Below, in pieces: positions 44,594-53,848 of a stretch of DNA of 64,000 nt. The notes beneath the pieces were generated by a model that saw only the letters and a program-made list of their open reading frames with translations, was not told the origin of the DNA and did no database searches. The stretch lies in contig NZ_RBDY01000002.1 of NCBI RefSeq assembly GCF_003626575.1, positions 496,001-560,000 on the forward strand. Reading direction: 5' to 3'. Source of the stretch: Streptomyces radicis (GTDB lineage Bacteria; Actinomycetota; Actinomycetes; Streptomycetales; Streptomycetaceae). The position numbers and the translations under genes are program-made. Within the stretch, counting starts at the first letter, position 1, and the number at the start of each line of letters is the position of its first letter.

Positions 44594-45833
44594 CGGGCCC
44601 CGTCGTGAGACCGGCCAGGGCGGCGCGCAGCCGCGCGAGCGCGTCGGCGACCCAGGGCAGGGCCAGGGGGTCGGGGGCGCGCAGCGCGCGCCAACGCTCC
44701 TCGTCCGTCTCGCCGTAGAGCAGGCTCGTGGCCACCCGGACGCGCAGCGCCTCGGGCGCGTCGCCGAACGCCTCGCCCGGCAGCACGCCGACCCCGTGCC
44801 GCTCGAGCAACGCGGTGGCGAGCGCGGCGCCTTGGGTGACGCCGCGGGCGGCGAGGGCGTCGCGCAGGGGTGCGAAGTCGGGGTAGAGGTAGAAGCCGGC
44901 GGTGGGCGGGCGGCACAGCGCCCCCGCGGCGGTGAACTCGGCGTGCACGGCGCGCGCGACCGTTGCGTGCAGGCGTCTTGCCGCCGCTATGTGCGCCGTC
45001 ACGCCGGGCGGATCGGCGAGGACATGGGCGGCGACGGCCTGCATGGGGGCGGCCAGGCTCGACCACACCTCGCTCGCCACGCCGGTGAGCTCCGACCGCA
45101 GCGCGTCGCCCCAGGGCCCGGCGGGCAGCCGCGCGAAGCCGATGCGCCAGCCGCCGAGCGCGAGGGACTTGCTGAGCCCGCTGGTCACCACGGTGCGCTC
45201 GGGGTGGAGCGCGGCGGCGCCCGGCGGGCGCGTCCCGTCGTGGACGAGCTCGGCGTAGATCTCGTCGGCGATCACGGCCAGGCCGTGCCGTTCGGCCAAC
45301 GCGCACACGGCACGCAGCCGTTCGGGGTCGGCGACGGTGCCCGTGGGGTTGTCGGGGACGGTCAGCACCAGCACGCCGGGGCGGCTCTCGCGCAGCACGG
45401 TGGCCAGCCGCTCGGGGTCGGGAACGCCGCCCGCCCCTTCGGCCGGGATGTCCACGCCGATGACGCGCTTCCCGGCGAGCGCGCTCTGCGCCGCGTAGCT
45501 GACCCAGGCCGGGCGCGGCAGGACGACATCGCCGGGGAGCGCGGCGATGAGGGCGTAGAGCAGGGCCTTGCTGCCCGGCGCGAACACGATCTGGCGCGCC
45601 CCGGTGTCGAGCCCGCGCCGGGTGAACCACCCGGCCGCCGCCTCGCGCGCCTCGGCGGAGCCGACCACGGGGCCGTAGCCGTTGCGGCCCGCCGCGGCGG
45701 CAAGGCGCTCGGCGATCTCGTCGGGGACCGGCAACCCGGCCTCGCCGAACGCCAGATGCAGCAGCCGCTCCCCGGCCGCGCGCCGGGCGCGAATGGTCTC
45801 GTCGATGGCCAGGGTTGCCGAGTGGATCACCAT
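44553..45833 (-). CDS. Class I/II pyridoxal-phosphate aminotransferase
   Basis: A 426-residue fold-type I aminotransferase. Cofactor contacts are clear: LTVPDNPTGTVADPERL, VIADEIYAELVHDG and the catalytic lysine in VTSGLSKSLALGGWRIGFARL (near residue 225). It transfers an amino group between an amino acid and a 2-oxo acid; the substrate cannot be read. The ATG at 45833 is 7 bases from a -10-like TAGAAC on the minus strand, suggesting a leaderless mRNA. Its last 41 bases overlap the end of the convergent MurR/RpiR gene. Confidence 0.9.
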   Translation of the reverse strand: MVIHSATLAIDETIRARRAAGERLLHLAFGEAGLPVPDEIAERLAAAAGRNGYGPVVGSAEAREAAAGWFTRRGLDTGARQIVFAPGSKALLYALIAALPGDVVLPRPAWVSYAAQSALAGKRVIGVDIPAEGAGGVPDPERLATVLRESRPGVLVLTVPDNPTGTVADPERLRAVCALAERHGLAVIADEIYAELVHDGTRPPGAAALHPERTVVTSGLSKSLALGGWRIGFARLPAGPWGDALRSELTGVASEVWSSLAAPMQAVAAHVLADPPGVTAHIAAARRLHATVARAVHAEFTAAGALCRPPTAGFYLYPDFAPLRDALAARGVTQGAALATALLERHGVGVLPGEAFGDAPEALRVRVATSLLYGETDEERWRALRAPDPLALPWVADALARLRAALAGLTTGPVTASTGESAPRTR

Positions 45834-45834
45834 G

Positions 45835-45870
45835 ATGCAGGTTCTACTGCATACAGATAGGTGAATGCAA
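45835..45870 (-). promoter_or_regulatory. Probable leaderless promoter and operator of the aminotransferase
   Basis: On the minus strand, TTGCAT (45865-45870), an 18-base spacer and TAGAAC (45841-45846) form a sigma-70-type promoter whose start would be at or next to the ATG. The inverted repeat ATGCAG-N6-CTGCAT (45835-45852) is centred on the -10 element, an ideal position for a repressor. Confidence 0.6.
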
Positions 45871-45935
45871 TATTCCTTGCGTGGATCTGGGGTCGCCGAA
45901 TTGCGCCTACCCGGGGGCGGGCGAAACATGAGGGC

Positions 45936-47270
45936 ATGAGCGATGTGGCCGTCGCGCTGTTCACCTCGGACCTGCGCGTCCATGACAATCCCATGCTGCG
46001 CGCCGCCCTGCGCGAGGCCGAGCGCGTGGTGCCGCTGTTCGTCGTGGACTCCGGCATCGCCCGCACGGGCTTCCCCGCGCCCAACCGCGCCGCGTTCCTC
46101 GCCGACTGCCTCGCCGACCTCGACGCCTCGCTGCGCGACCGGGGCGGGCGGCTCGTCGTGGCGCGCGGGGACGTGGTCGCCGAGACATGCCGGGTGGCCG
46201 AGGCGACCGGCGCGGCGACGGTCCATCTGGCGGCCGGGGTCAGCGGCTACGCCACGCGCCGCGAGCGGCGGCTGCGGGCCGCGCTCGCCGAGGCGGGCCG
46301 GGGGCTCACGGTCCACGAGGCGTCGCTGACCGCCGTGCCGCCGGGAGCGCTCACGCCGGGCGGCAGGGGCAAGGACCGCTTCGTCGTGTTCACGCCGTAC
46401 TTCCGACGGTGGGACGTGGAGAGCCTGCGCGCCGTCAGGGGCGCGCCGCGCGTGGTGCGCATCCCCGATGTGCGCTCCGCGCCCCTGCCCACGCCGGGCG
46501 AGCTGGCGCCGGGCGAGGCGTCGCCCGCGCTGCCGCGCGGCGGCGAGAACGAGGCGCGGCGCAGACTGCGCGCGTGGGAGCGCGGCCCGTTGGACCGCTA
46601 CGCCGAGCGGCACGACGCCCCCGGGGCCGAGGACGGCACGTCGCGGCTCTCGCCCTATCTGCACTTCGGCTGCGTCTCGCCCGTGGAGCTCGTGTCGCGC
46701 GCCAGGAAGCGCGGGGGCGACGGGGCCGAGGCGTTCGTGCGCCAGCTGGCCTGGCGCGACTTCTACCACCAGATGCTGGCCGCCCGCCCGAACTCCTCGT
46801 GGGAGGACTTCCGTTACCGCCGCCGCACCGGCTGGCGCGACGACCCCGCGGGGGTGGCGGCCTGGCGCGACGGCCGCACCGGCTTCCCCATCATCGACGC
46901 GGCGATGCGCCAGCTGCGGCACGAGGGCTGGATGCACAACCGCGCCAGGCTGCTGGTCGCCAGCTTCCTGACCAAGACACTCGACGTCGACTGGCGCGTC
47001 GGCGCCCGCTACTTCCTCGACCTGCTGGTGGACGGCGACCTGGCCAACAACCAGCTGAACTGGCAGTGGGCCGCGGGCACCGGCACTGACACCCGGCCGA
47101 ACCGAGTCCTCAACCCCCTGACTCAGGCCCTGCGTCACGACCGCGGCGGCCCCTTCGTGCGGCGCTGGGTGCCGGAGCTCGCCGCCCTCAGGGGCTCGGC
47201 CGTGCACCGCCCCTGGCGGGTGCCCGAGCGACTCGACTACCCGGCGCCCATCGTCCAGCCACCCGACTGA
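45936..47270 (+). CDS. phr: Deoxyribodipyrimidine photolyase
   Basis: A 444-residue class I CPD photolyase that repairs UV dimers with light. The N-terminal antenna domain starts ALFTSDLRVHDNPML. The FAD domain shows GTSRLSPYLHFGCVSP, WRDFYHQML, TGFPIIDAAMRQLRHEGWMHNRARL split at the conserved core, and DLANNQLNWQWAAGTGTD at the FAD-binding end. All hallmark residues are present, so it should be active. The ATG at 45936 follows GAGGGC closely. It is divergent from the aminotransferase over about 100 bases. Confidence 0.95.
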   Translation: MSDVAVALFTSDLRVHDNPMLRAALREAERVVPLFVVDSGIARTGFPAPNRAAFLADCLADLDASLRDRGGRLVVARGDVVAETCRVAEATGAATVHLAAGVSGYATRRERRLRAALAEAGRGLTVHEASLTAVPPGALTPGGRGKDRFVVFTPYFRRWDVESLRAVRGAPRVVRIPDVRSAPLPTPGELAPGEASPALPRGGENEARRRLRAWERGPLDRYAERHDAPGAEDGTSRLSPYLHFGCVSPVELVSRARKRGGDGAEAFVRQLAWRDFYHQMLAARPNSSWEDFRYRRRTGWRDDPAGVAAWRDGRTGFPIIDAAMRQLRHEGWMHNRARLLVASFLTKTLDVDWRVGARYFLDLLVDGDLANNQLNWQWAAGTGTDTRPNRVLNPLTQALRHDRGGPFVRRWVPELAALRGSAVHRPWRVPERLDYPAPIVQPPD

Positions 47271-47333
47271 ACGCGCCCCCGCGCGCGCCCGTACCCCCGC
47301 GCGCCCGCCGCCGCCGTCGGTCCCCCCCCGCGG

Positions 47334-48446
47334 TCAGTCGCCGCCGCCCCCACCGCCGCCCCCGCCGCCACCGCCGTCCCCGCCCCCACCGCCGTCCCCG
47401 CCCCCACCGCCGTCGCCTCCGCCGCCGAAGCCCCCTCCGCCGTCGCCGCCCCCGCTGTCCCCGCCGCCCCAGCCGTCGCCGCCCCCGCCGGGGCCCGAGT
47501 CGTGGCTGCCCCAGGCCACCCCGGTGTACCAGGGCTCGGCCCAGATCTCGTCGTCCAGCTCGGGCAGCGGCTTGGCGACGCCGAAGCGGATGCCGCCCGT
47601 TCCGTCGCCGACCGCGCACACCACCGCGAAGAAGTGCGCCATCACCGCGTCCAGCGGGTCCGCGTGGTAGTGCGTCAGCGCGGCCAGCGGCAGCAGCACC
47701 CCGGGGCGCGTCGCACGCGTGCGCGGACGCGTGATCAACGCCACCTGAAGGCCGTCCCGTTCGAGGACCGAGCCGGTCGCGTTGTGCCGCCGCAGCGTCC
47801 ACGACGCCGACGACGTGCGCACGGTGACGGACCGCCGCGCCTTCCGCCAGCCGCGTTCGGTCGTCAACGCCGCCCGCTCGGTCCCCACGAGCACCGTCAG
47901 CGGCGGCGCCTCCACCTGGAGGTCGGAGGCGCGGATCCCCTCGGGCCCGCGCAGCCGCAGCGGCGGCGTCGACCCGTTCCCCGGCCACACGTCCGCGCGC
48001 ACCAGCCGCCGGTCCACCGCCACAAGCACCAGGCCCGCGGGGCTGTCCGCCACCCGGCGGGCGATCCACAGCGGCACCTCCTCGCGCGCCGCCCGTTCCG
48101 CCGCCGCGCGCACCGCGTCCGGGCCGCCGCTCAGCCGCACCGCCAACTCGCCGTAGGCATGGGCGAATTCGGCCGCCTGCCGGACCTTGACGGGCCAGGC
48201 CGAGCCGCTCAGCCTGATGAGCGGCACCTTCCCGGGCCCGGACGGGATCATCTCGAGCGGCCGCTCCGTCCCGCCGCTGCCGATCCACCGGCCGCGCAGA
48301 TACGCCTCCGCCGTGGCCGGCGTGTTCAGCTGGGTCAGCGGCACCGTGCGCCGCTGCGTCCGCAGCTCCCTGTCGCTGAGCGACACGACTCCCGCGAGCG
48401 GGTTGCGCGACCGCTCCTCGTAGTGCGTCACGCCGAGGTTCCGCAT
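47334..48446 (-). CDS. Protein of unknown function with poly-Gly/Asp tail
   Basis: A 370-residue protein I do not recognise. Residues 1-300 form a normal-composition region with no membrane helix or signal peptide (PLTQLNTPATAEAYLRGRW near 40, ALTHYHADPLDAVMAHFF near 265). Residues about 310-370 are almost only Gly with regular Asp (GGGGDGGGGGDGGGGG type), encoded by a skewed CCGCCG/CCC run at 47337-47490. Such tails occur at the C-termini of actinobacterial TPM-like membrane proteins, but no membrane segment is seen here. ATG at 48446 is the only good start. Confidence 0.7.
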   Translation of the reverse strand: MRNLGVTHYEERSRNPLAGVVSLSDRELRTQRRTVPLTQLNTPATAEAYLRGRWIGSGGTERPLEMIPSGPGKVPLIRLSGSAWPVKVRQAAEFAHAYGELAVRLSGGPDAVRAAAERAAREEVPLWIARRVADSPAGLVLVAVDRRLVRADVWPGNGSTPPLRLRGPEGIRASDLQVEAPPLTVLVGTERAALTTERGWRKARRSVTVRTSSASWTLRRHNATGSVLERDGLQVALITRPRTRATRPGVLLPLAALTHYHADPLDAVMAHFFAVVCAVGDGTGGIRFGVAKPLPELDDEIWAEPWYTGVAWGSHDSGPGGGGDGWGGGDSGGGDGGGGFGGGGDGGGGGDGGGGGDGGGGGGGGGGGGD

Positions 48447-48606
48447 GTCAGGCCCCTGTTCCGCCGTCGGGCACGTTCGTCGGGCACGTTCAGGGGAGAA
48501 GGCGCGCCGACGGGGCCCCGCGGTTCCGCCGAAGCCTCAGATCCAGCTCAGAGTTGGGCGGCTCGGCGGTGGACGCGGTGTCGCACGCGGTGTCGAGCGC
48601 GTTGCC

Positions 48607-49923
48607 TCACGACGCCAGCGCGATCCGCGCCTCGCCCTCGAGCTCGGGCACCCCCGCCACCCGCTGGTGCCCGGAGAAGCCCGGCATCAGCTCGCGCAGC
48701 AGCCCGAGGCAGCGGTCGGCGCCCAGGCTGCTCGCCAGCGTGAGCGACTGGCGCGCGCTGTCCACCGCGCGCTCCACCTCGCCCGAACGCAGGTACCCGT
48801 CCGCCTCGTACGCCAGGAACACCGCCTTTGTCTTCGCCCGCGCCTCGGGCAACTGCCGTACGCCGTCCGCGATATGGCGGTGCGCCTCCCGCTCCGCGCC
48901 CAGGTCGAGGAAGCACCGGCCCGTGTCCACGCTCAGATCCGCGGGCGAGAGCCACGCGCACCAGCTCGGCGGCGACCGGTGCGCCGCCGCGCCCAGGCGC
49001 GCCTCGGCCGCGGCGATGTCCCGGTGGCACGCCCGCGGATCGTCGAGGAGCGCGTACGCCCGCGCGCGGCGCAGATGCAGGAGCGAACGCGACGCCGGGT
49101 GCCCGGCGCGCGATATCGCGTGCGCCAGGATCTCCACCGCCGTCCCCGGCTGCCGCAACCACACCGCCTGGTAGGCGAGATCGCTCAGGATCCCCGCGCC
49201 CAGGTCCCGGTCCCCCGCCGCGTGCGCGCTGTGCAGCGCGGCGTGCCAGAACCGGCTCGCGGCCCCGTGCCTGTCCTGGTCGAAACGGTGCCAGCCGATC
49301 GTCTGCGCCACCCGCGCCACCTGTATGTGCAGGCGCCGCCCGGTCTCCTCCGGATAGCGCGCCTCGCGCAGCAGATCCGTCAGCGTCGCCAGGTGCGCGT
49401 CGAGGAGCCGCACCGTGTGCTGCCGCTGCGCGGTGGCCAGCTCGGCGAGGCGCGCGGTCGAGCTCTCCAGCCAGGCCAGCAGCTCGCTGTCCACGCTCTT
49501 GCCCCCCAACGCGCCGGTGAGCCGGGCGGGTTCGAGCAGGGTCCACTGATGGGCGAGGGAGGTCAGGGCGGCCCCGGTGTAGGCGGCGAATGCTCGGCGA
49601 TCCACGGTCTTGGCCTCTCGTACGGCGGCGAGTGTGCTACGCGGGCCCAGGGAGAGAGGGGAGTCGGTGGCGGGCAGCCACTCGGGCCAGGTGAACGGGT
49701 TCACTTCGCGAGCGGGAACGGCGAACACCTCCGCGAAGAGCAGCTGCGTCTCCTCGTTCGGCGTGCGCTTCCCGTGCTCGAAGTGGGATATGCGCTGGCG
49801 CGTGATGCCCGACCGCAGGCCGTGCGCCCCCGCGGCCAGCCGAACGCGCCGCGCCAGCTCCTCCAGGCTCCAGCCGCGCTGGAGGCGTAAATAAGTCAAG
49901 GGATGGCGGATCGGGAAATCCAC
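48607..49923 (-). CDS. XRE-family regulator with TPR-like C-terminal region
   Basis: A 438-residue regulator: N-terminal HTH_3 domain (about 5-75; LQRGWSLEELARRVRLAAGA and GITRQRISHFEHGKRTPNEE) followed by a long helical TPR-like region (about 130-430) with repeated A/L-rich pairs such as GILSDLAYQAVWLRQPGTAV. This two-part type is abundant in Streptomyces and often acts with peptide or small-molecule signals. The GTG at 49923 is used. It is divergent from the small gene pair starting at 50127 and may regulate it. Confidence 0.85.
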   Translation of the reverse strand: MDFPIRHPLTYLRLQRGWSLEELARRVRLAAGAHGLRSGITRQRISHFEHGKRTPNEETQLLFAEVFAVPAREVNPFTWPEWLPATDSPLSLGPRSTLAAVREAKTVDRRAFAAYTGAALTSLAHQWTLLEPARLTGALGGKSVDSELLAWLESSTARLAELATAQRQHTVRLLDAHLATLTDLLREARYPEETGRRLHIQVARVAQTIGWHRFDQDRHGAASRFWHAALHSAHAAGDRDLGAGILSDLAYQAVWLRQPGTAVEILAHAISRAGHPASRSLLHLRRARAYALLDDPRACHRDIAAAEARLGAAAHRSPPSWCAWLSPADLSVDTGRCFLDLGAEREAHRHIADGVRQLPEARAKTKAVFLAYEADGYLRSGEVERAVDSARQSLTLASSLGADRCLGLLRELMPGFSGHQRVAGVPELEGEARIALAS

Positions 49924-50126
49924 CTACTCATTGGACCATCGCACGCGCTCCCTGGGGAGGGGCCCGACGGCGAATGGACGACACGTGGACGACAGTGCGG
50001 CCCTTACGCGCCCCCGCGCGCCCCTGCTTGGCTGTGTCCGCACCCCCACGACCGTGCACGACCCAGCACGACCCAGCACCACGACCGAGCACCGTTTCCG
50101 AGCACCGCCTGAGCAACGGAGGGCGC

Positions 50127-50591
50127 ATGACCGCGCGGACGACCCGGGCCACCCGGATCACCCGGGCCGAACTGGAAGCCGAGTTGGCCCGCTACCTCAG
50201 CATCACAGGACACCGCTTCGCCACCGGCCAGGAGTCACCGCAGATGTTCTCGGGGCTCATCGACCGCGTCTGGCACGAGAAGATGCAGGACCCGGTGGCC
50301 TACGCGGAGTTGTGCGCCGCGCACGCGGGCGAGCCCGTCGCGCACGCCCCCGTGACCGGCAGCGGCCCGGTGAACTGGATCGTCGACTACGAACGCCGCT
50401 TCGGCACCCTCCCCGACGCGTGGTTCATGGGCGCCGACGGCGTGGTCAACGAGCCGCTGCGCCGCGAGTACCACCGCACCGGCACCGTGACCCGCGCCGA
50501 GTGGATCTGCTCGCCCCGCCCCACCCACCTCGTCGAACGCCGCGGCGCCGCCCGCGGCCCTGGCCCTGGCGCCAGCGGTGCCGCCGCCTGA
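50127..50591 (+). CDS. GRDP-like small protein, function unknown
   Basis: A 154-residue soluble protein. The segment LIDRVWHEKMQDPVAYAELC (about 42-61), followed by AHAGEPVAHAPV, resembles the conserved block of glycine-rich domain-containing (GRDP, DUF1399-like) proteins, where a WH and a C are spaced similarly. A conserved NWIVDYERRFGTLPDAWF follows. No function is known. The ATG at 50127 follows ACGGAGG. The last 14 bases overlap the acetyltransferase gene, so the two are probably coexpressed. Confidence 0.72.
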   Translation: MTARTTRATRITRAELEAELARYLSITGHRFATGQESPQMFSGLIDRVWHEKMQDPVAYAELCAAHAGEPVAHAPVTGSGPVNWIVDYERRFGTLPDAWFMGADGVVNEPLRREYHRTGTVTRAEWICSPRPTHLVERRGAARGPGPGASGAAA

Positions 50592-51129
50592 CCCCGGGGG
50601 CCGCACCGCGCTGCGCCCGCTGGCCACGACCGACGCCGCCGCGATCAGGCGGATCTACGGCCCCGGCGCCGTCCGCCATCTGCCGCGGCCACCGATGGAC
50701 GCCCGCCAGGCCGACGCGTGGCTCGCCCGGCATCTGCGGGAACGCCCCGGCCCCTGGCGGCTGACCACATGGGGCATCACCGCGGGACCCGCCGCGGTGC
50801 CCCATGAAAAGCCCCCGCTCATCGGCGTCATCAGGCTTGTGCGCCGCGCCCGCTACGCCGCCGAGATCGCGTTCATCCTCCACGAGGACGTGTGGGGCCG
50901 CGGCCACGCGACCCGCGCCCTCGCCCTGGTCCTGCCCCGCGCCTTCGATGATCTGGACCTGATCATCCTCAGGGCCAGGCACCACCGGGACAACACGGCA
51001 GCCCGCCGGGTCCTGACCCGCGCCGGGTTCGTGCTCCGCGAGGCGACCGAAGACCAGGTGACCTGCCTGCACACCCGCGGCGCGTGGCAGGCGGCGACCG
51101 ACCCGTGGAGCACGCTGCTCCCGGGCTGA
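50578..51129 (+). CDS. GNAT family N-acetyltransferase
   Basis: A 183-residue acetyltransferase of the RimJ/RimL-like subgroup. It begins LRPLATTDAAAIRRIYGPGA, has the strand IGVIRLVRRARYAAEIAFIL, the acetyl-CoA-binding loop VWGRGHATRALALVL and the C-terminal NTAARRVLTRAGFVLR. The acceptor (protein N-terminus, antibiotic or small amine) is unknown. The GTG at 50578 lies inside the preceding gene and uses its translation for coupling. Two strong hairpins follow the stop. Confidence 0.9.
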   Translation: MPPPDPGGRTALRPLATTDAAAIRRIYGPGAVRHLPRPPMDARQADAWLARHLRERPGPWRLTTWGITAGPAAVPHEKPPLIGVIRLVRRARYAAEIAFILHEDVWGRGHATRALALVLPRAFDDLDLIILRARHHRDNTAARRVLTRAGFVLREATEDQVTCLHTRGAWQAATDPWSTLLPG

Positions 51130-51184
51130 GACGCGCCGGCCGCCGTTCCCCTGGGGAGGGACGGCGGTCGGCGTCCCACAGGAC

Positions 51185-51229
51185 CAACGGGCCCGCGCGC
51201 GGGGGGAGTCGAGGCGCGCGGGCCCGTTG
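51185..51229. terminator. Perfect 16-bp bidirectional terminator
   Basis: CAACGGGCCCGCGCGC (51185-51200) and GCGCGCGGGCCCGTTG (51214-51229) pair without mismatch over a 13-nt loop, between the convergent acetyltransferase and lyase genes. A second, imperfect hairpin (about 51130-51175) lies immediately before it. Confidence 0.85.
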
Positions 51230-51250
51230 CACCACGCGGGGCCCGTCCCG

Positions 51251-53830
51251 TTACCGCAGCGAGGCGATCAGCGTCTGCGCGTGGTACGTCAACGCCGCCC
51301 GCGCCCCTTCGGAGACCCCGCGCCGGTCCAGATCCCGTATGAACCGCTCCAGGGAATCGACGGCCCGCCGCTCGTCGCCCCGCTCGAGCGCGCGCTCCGC
51401 CCGGTCGAGAAGCGCCGCGAGACGCCGCTCGGCCGCGCCGTCCACCCGCTCGGCCAGCTGCCCCCGCAGGGCGTCCAACGCGCCGGGCGCCCACAGGTCG
51501 GGCACGGGGACCTCGCCGAAGTCCATGTCCGAGGCCAGGTAGAAGCCGGTGTACGACGGCTGGTTGTAGGTCGTCTGCTGCCGCGCGACCTCCGCCCTGT
51601 ACTGCGGGTCGTGCATGAGCGTGTAGAGCTTGTGGCCCGTCACCTCGGTCGATGTGAACACCCGCATCGCCGAGCTGTCCCGCAGCGGCACGAGCAACTC
51701 CTCGCGCCAGTCGCCGAACACGTCGGCCACCAGCGAGGGGTTCCCCTTGGTCCAGTTGCTCGTGGTCGTGCCATCGGCGGTGAGCAGGGTGCCGCGCCGC
51801 CAGTCCTCGATCGTCGGCGTCTGGTAGGTCTCCGTCGTGGCGCCGTGGACGAGCTGCGTCGTGAGGTCGGCGGCCCATCTGATGCTCTGGTTGGTGCCGG
51901 GCGTCGCCCCGTCGACCCGCCGCCCGTCCGCCGTCCACAGCCCGACCCCGGCCGGATTCTCGCCGCCCTCCGGGTGGTTGGCCCAGGTCTCGAGGCCCGG
52001 CTCGTCGGGCAGCACGTCGCCGATCATGCCGCGCCCGGTGTCCACGCCCGTGTAACCCCCGTACAGCACCTCGCCCGTGGCCGCGTCGCGCAGCGCGTAG
52101 CCGAGCGGCGCGCTTCTCGCGCCCTCGTGCACGGTGTAGATCTCGAGGCCTGGGCGGTCGGGGTCGATGTCGGTCACATGCATCGCGTCGCCGTGCCCGA
52201 GCCGCGCCTGGACGCCGGGCGTCGCGCTGCCCTCGGGCATCTCGTCGAACGAGCTGTAGAGCAGCGAGCCGTCGTCGTCGATCGTCGCGGAGCCGTAGAC
52301 GACCTCCTGGCGCCCGTCGCCGTCCACGTCGGCCGCGCTGATCGAGTGGAAGCCCTGCGTGGTGAGCGTCCCGTACTCGGGGTCGGTGCCGTCGACGCCG
52401 TGCGGGGAGTCGTTGAACGGGTTCGACATCGGCCCCCACCCGCTGTCCACATACCAGTCCTCGCGCAGCCGTTCGCCGTCCCAGCGGTAGGAGACCAGGG
52501 TGGAACGCGTGTAGTAGCCGCGCGCGAAGACGGCCGAGGGGTGCTCGCCGTCGAGATAGGCGACGTTCGCCAGGAAACGGTCCACGCGGTTGCCCGGCTC
52601 GATCCGGCTCATCGCGTAGTCTCCCCACATGAGCCCGTCGTCGTGGCGGCCTGGCTTGTAGCGGATGGTCTCCAGCTCATCGCCGGTGGCGCCGTCGAAG
52701 ACCGACAGATACTCGGGCCCGTCGACGACGAAGCCCTCGAACGCGCGCAGGTTGTTCCTGCTGCTGCGGCTCGGCGCGTACACGTCCATGAAGTGGTCGG
52801 CCAGCGCCTCGGCGTCCTCGCGCGCGAGCGGGTAGTCGTACGCGGGATCGATGCCGAACGCCTCTTCGAGCGTGGCGGGCCAGCTCCCGTCGACGACCTC
52901 GGGGTGCTCGTGCCAGCCCTGGAACATCTCGACGACATGGTCGTAGTAGTCGGCGGCGCTCATGCGGTAGTCGTCGTCGTGGGAGTACCCGGCGCGGCGG
53001 TCCTCGCGCGGCAGCGTGATGTAACGCTCCGACGCGACCTCGCCGTTGGCGTCGTAGCGCGTGATCCTGGTGCCGGGCGCGGTCTTGAACATCATCTCCG
53101 AGCGGCCGTCGCCGTCGAAGTCGTAGACCAGGAACTGCGTGTAGTGCGCGCCCGCGCGGATGTTGCGGCCCAGGTCGATCCGGTGCAGGAGCGTGCCGTC
53201 GAACCTGTAGGTGTCGATGTAGATGTTGCCGGTGTAGCCGACCTGCGAGACATCCTTGGAGTTGGACGGGTACCACTTGACGACGTACTCGTAGGTGCCG
53301 TCGCCGTCCACGTCGCCGACGCTCATGTCGTTGGCCGAGTAGGTGTACGCCTCGCCCGCGGGGGTGACGCCGTCGGCGGGCTTGCGCAGCGGCAGGTCGT
53401 AGTAGCCCTGGTCCCACGCGGTGACCGGGTCGCTGAGGTCCACCTCGACGCCGTCGACGACGGCGGCGACGCGGTACTCGCCGGTGGCGGTGCCGTCCGG
53501 GTCGAGGTAGTTGGTGGAGTCGGTGACGGTGGCGAGGCGTTCGCCGTCGCGGTAGACGTGGAAGTCGGCGCCGGTCAGCCCGGTGTCGGAGGCGCCGGTG
53601 ACCTCGGTGGCGAGCAGGCGCCAGCTGAGGAACGTTCCCTCGTCGGCGGACACGGCGACCAGGCCGCGGTCGAGCTGTTCGAGCTGGACCGCTCCGCGGT
53701 GGTCGCCGCGGCCCTCGGCCCCGCGGTCCTCGGCGCGGGCCTCGGGACCGCCTGCCGCGACGAGCAGCCCGGCCGCCACCAGCCCGGCCAACGGACCGGC
53801 CAACCAGCGATGTTGTCTGTGAGGTGTCAT
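51251..53830 (-). CDS. Secreted rhamnogalacturonan lyase (PL11)
   Basis: An 859-residue exported pectin-degrading enzyme that cleaves the rhamnogalacturonan I backbone by elimination. A signal peptide (1-33, ending ARAE) precedes an N-terminal fibronectin-like part (about 55-125) and the eight-bladed propeller. Several Ca-binding blades show the pattern DVDGDG or DFDGDG (near 172, 245 and 500), and TIEDWRRGTLL, GYYTRSTLVSYRWDG and MHDPQYRAEVARQQTTYNQP are family stretches. About 110 C-terminal residues beyond the propeller form a charged helical region. CGTTTCAA repeats lie upstream. Confidence 0.93.
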   Translation of the reverse strand: MTPHRQHRWLAGPLAGLVAAGLLVAAGGPEARAEDRGAEGRGDHRGAVQLEQLDRGLVAVSADEGTFLSWRLLATEVTGASDTGLTGADFHVYRDGERLATVTDSTNYLDPDGTATGEYRVAAVVDGVEVDLSDPVTAWDQGYYDLPLRKPADGVTPAGEAYTYSANDMSVGDVDGDGTYEYVVKWYPSNSKDVSQVGYTGNIYIDTYRFDGTLLHRIDLGRNIRAGAHYTQFLVYDFDGDGRSEMMFKTAPGTRITRYDANGEVASERYITLPREDRRAGYSHDDDYRMSAADYYDHVVEMFQGWHEHPEVVDGSWPATLEEAFGIDPAYDYPLAREDAEALADHFMDVYAPSRSSRNNLRAFEGFVVDGPEYLSVFDGATGDELETIRYKPGRHDDGLMWGDYAMSRIEPGNRVDRFLANVAYLDGEHPSAVFARGYYTRSTLVSYRWDGERLREDWYVDSGWGPMSNPFNDSPHGVDGTDPEYGTLTTQGFHSISAADVDGDGRQEVVYGSATIDDDGSLLYSSFDEMPEGSATPGVQARLGHGDAMHVTDIDPDRPGLEIYTVHEGARSAPLGYALRDAATGEVLYGGYTGVDTGRGMIGDVLPDEPGLETWANHPEGGENPAGVGLWTADGRRVDGATPGTNQSIRWAADLTTQLVHGATTETYQTPTIEDWRRGTLLTADGTTTSNWTKGNPSLVADVFGDWREELLVPLRDSSAMRVFTSTEVTGHKLYTLMHDPQYRAEVARQQTTYNQPSYTGFYLASDMDFGEVPVPDLWAPGALDALRGQLAERVDGAAERRLAALLDRAERALERGDERRAVDSLERFIRDLDRRGVSEGARAALTYHAQTLIASLR

Positions 53831-53848
53831 CGTCGACGCCCTTTGATT

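Noticed and set aside
44594-47207. A very long minus-strand frame joining the aminotransferase to sequence opposite the photolyase
   Set aside because: Only the part from 45833 downward has aminotransferase motifs; the rest is antisense to an intact photolyase.
47337-47490. The CCG/CCC-rich run as a possible CRISPR or regulatory repeat
   Set aside because: It is the coding sequence of a poly-Gly/Asp tail in frame with the unknown gene and has no repeat-spacer pattern.
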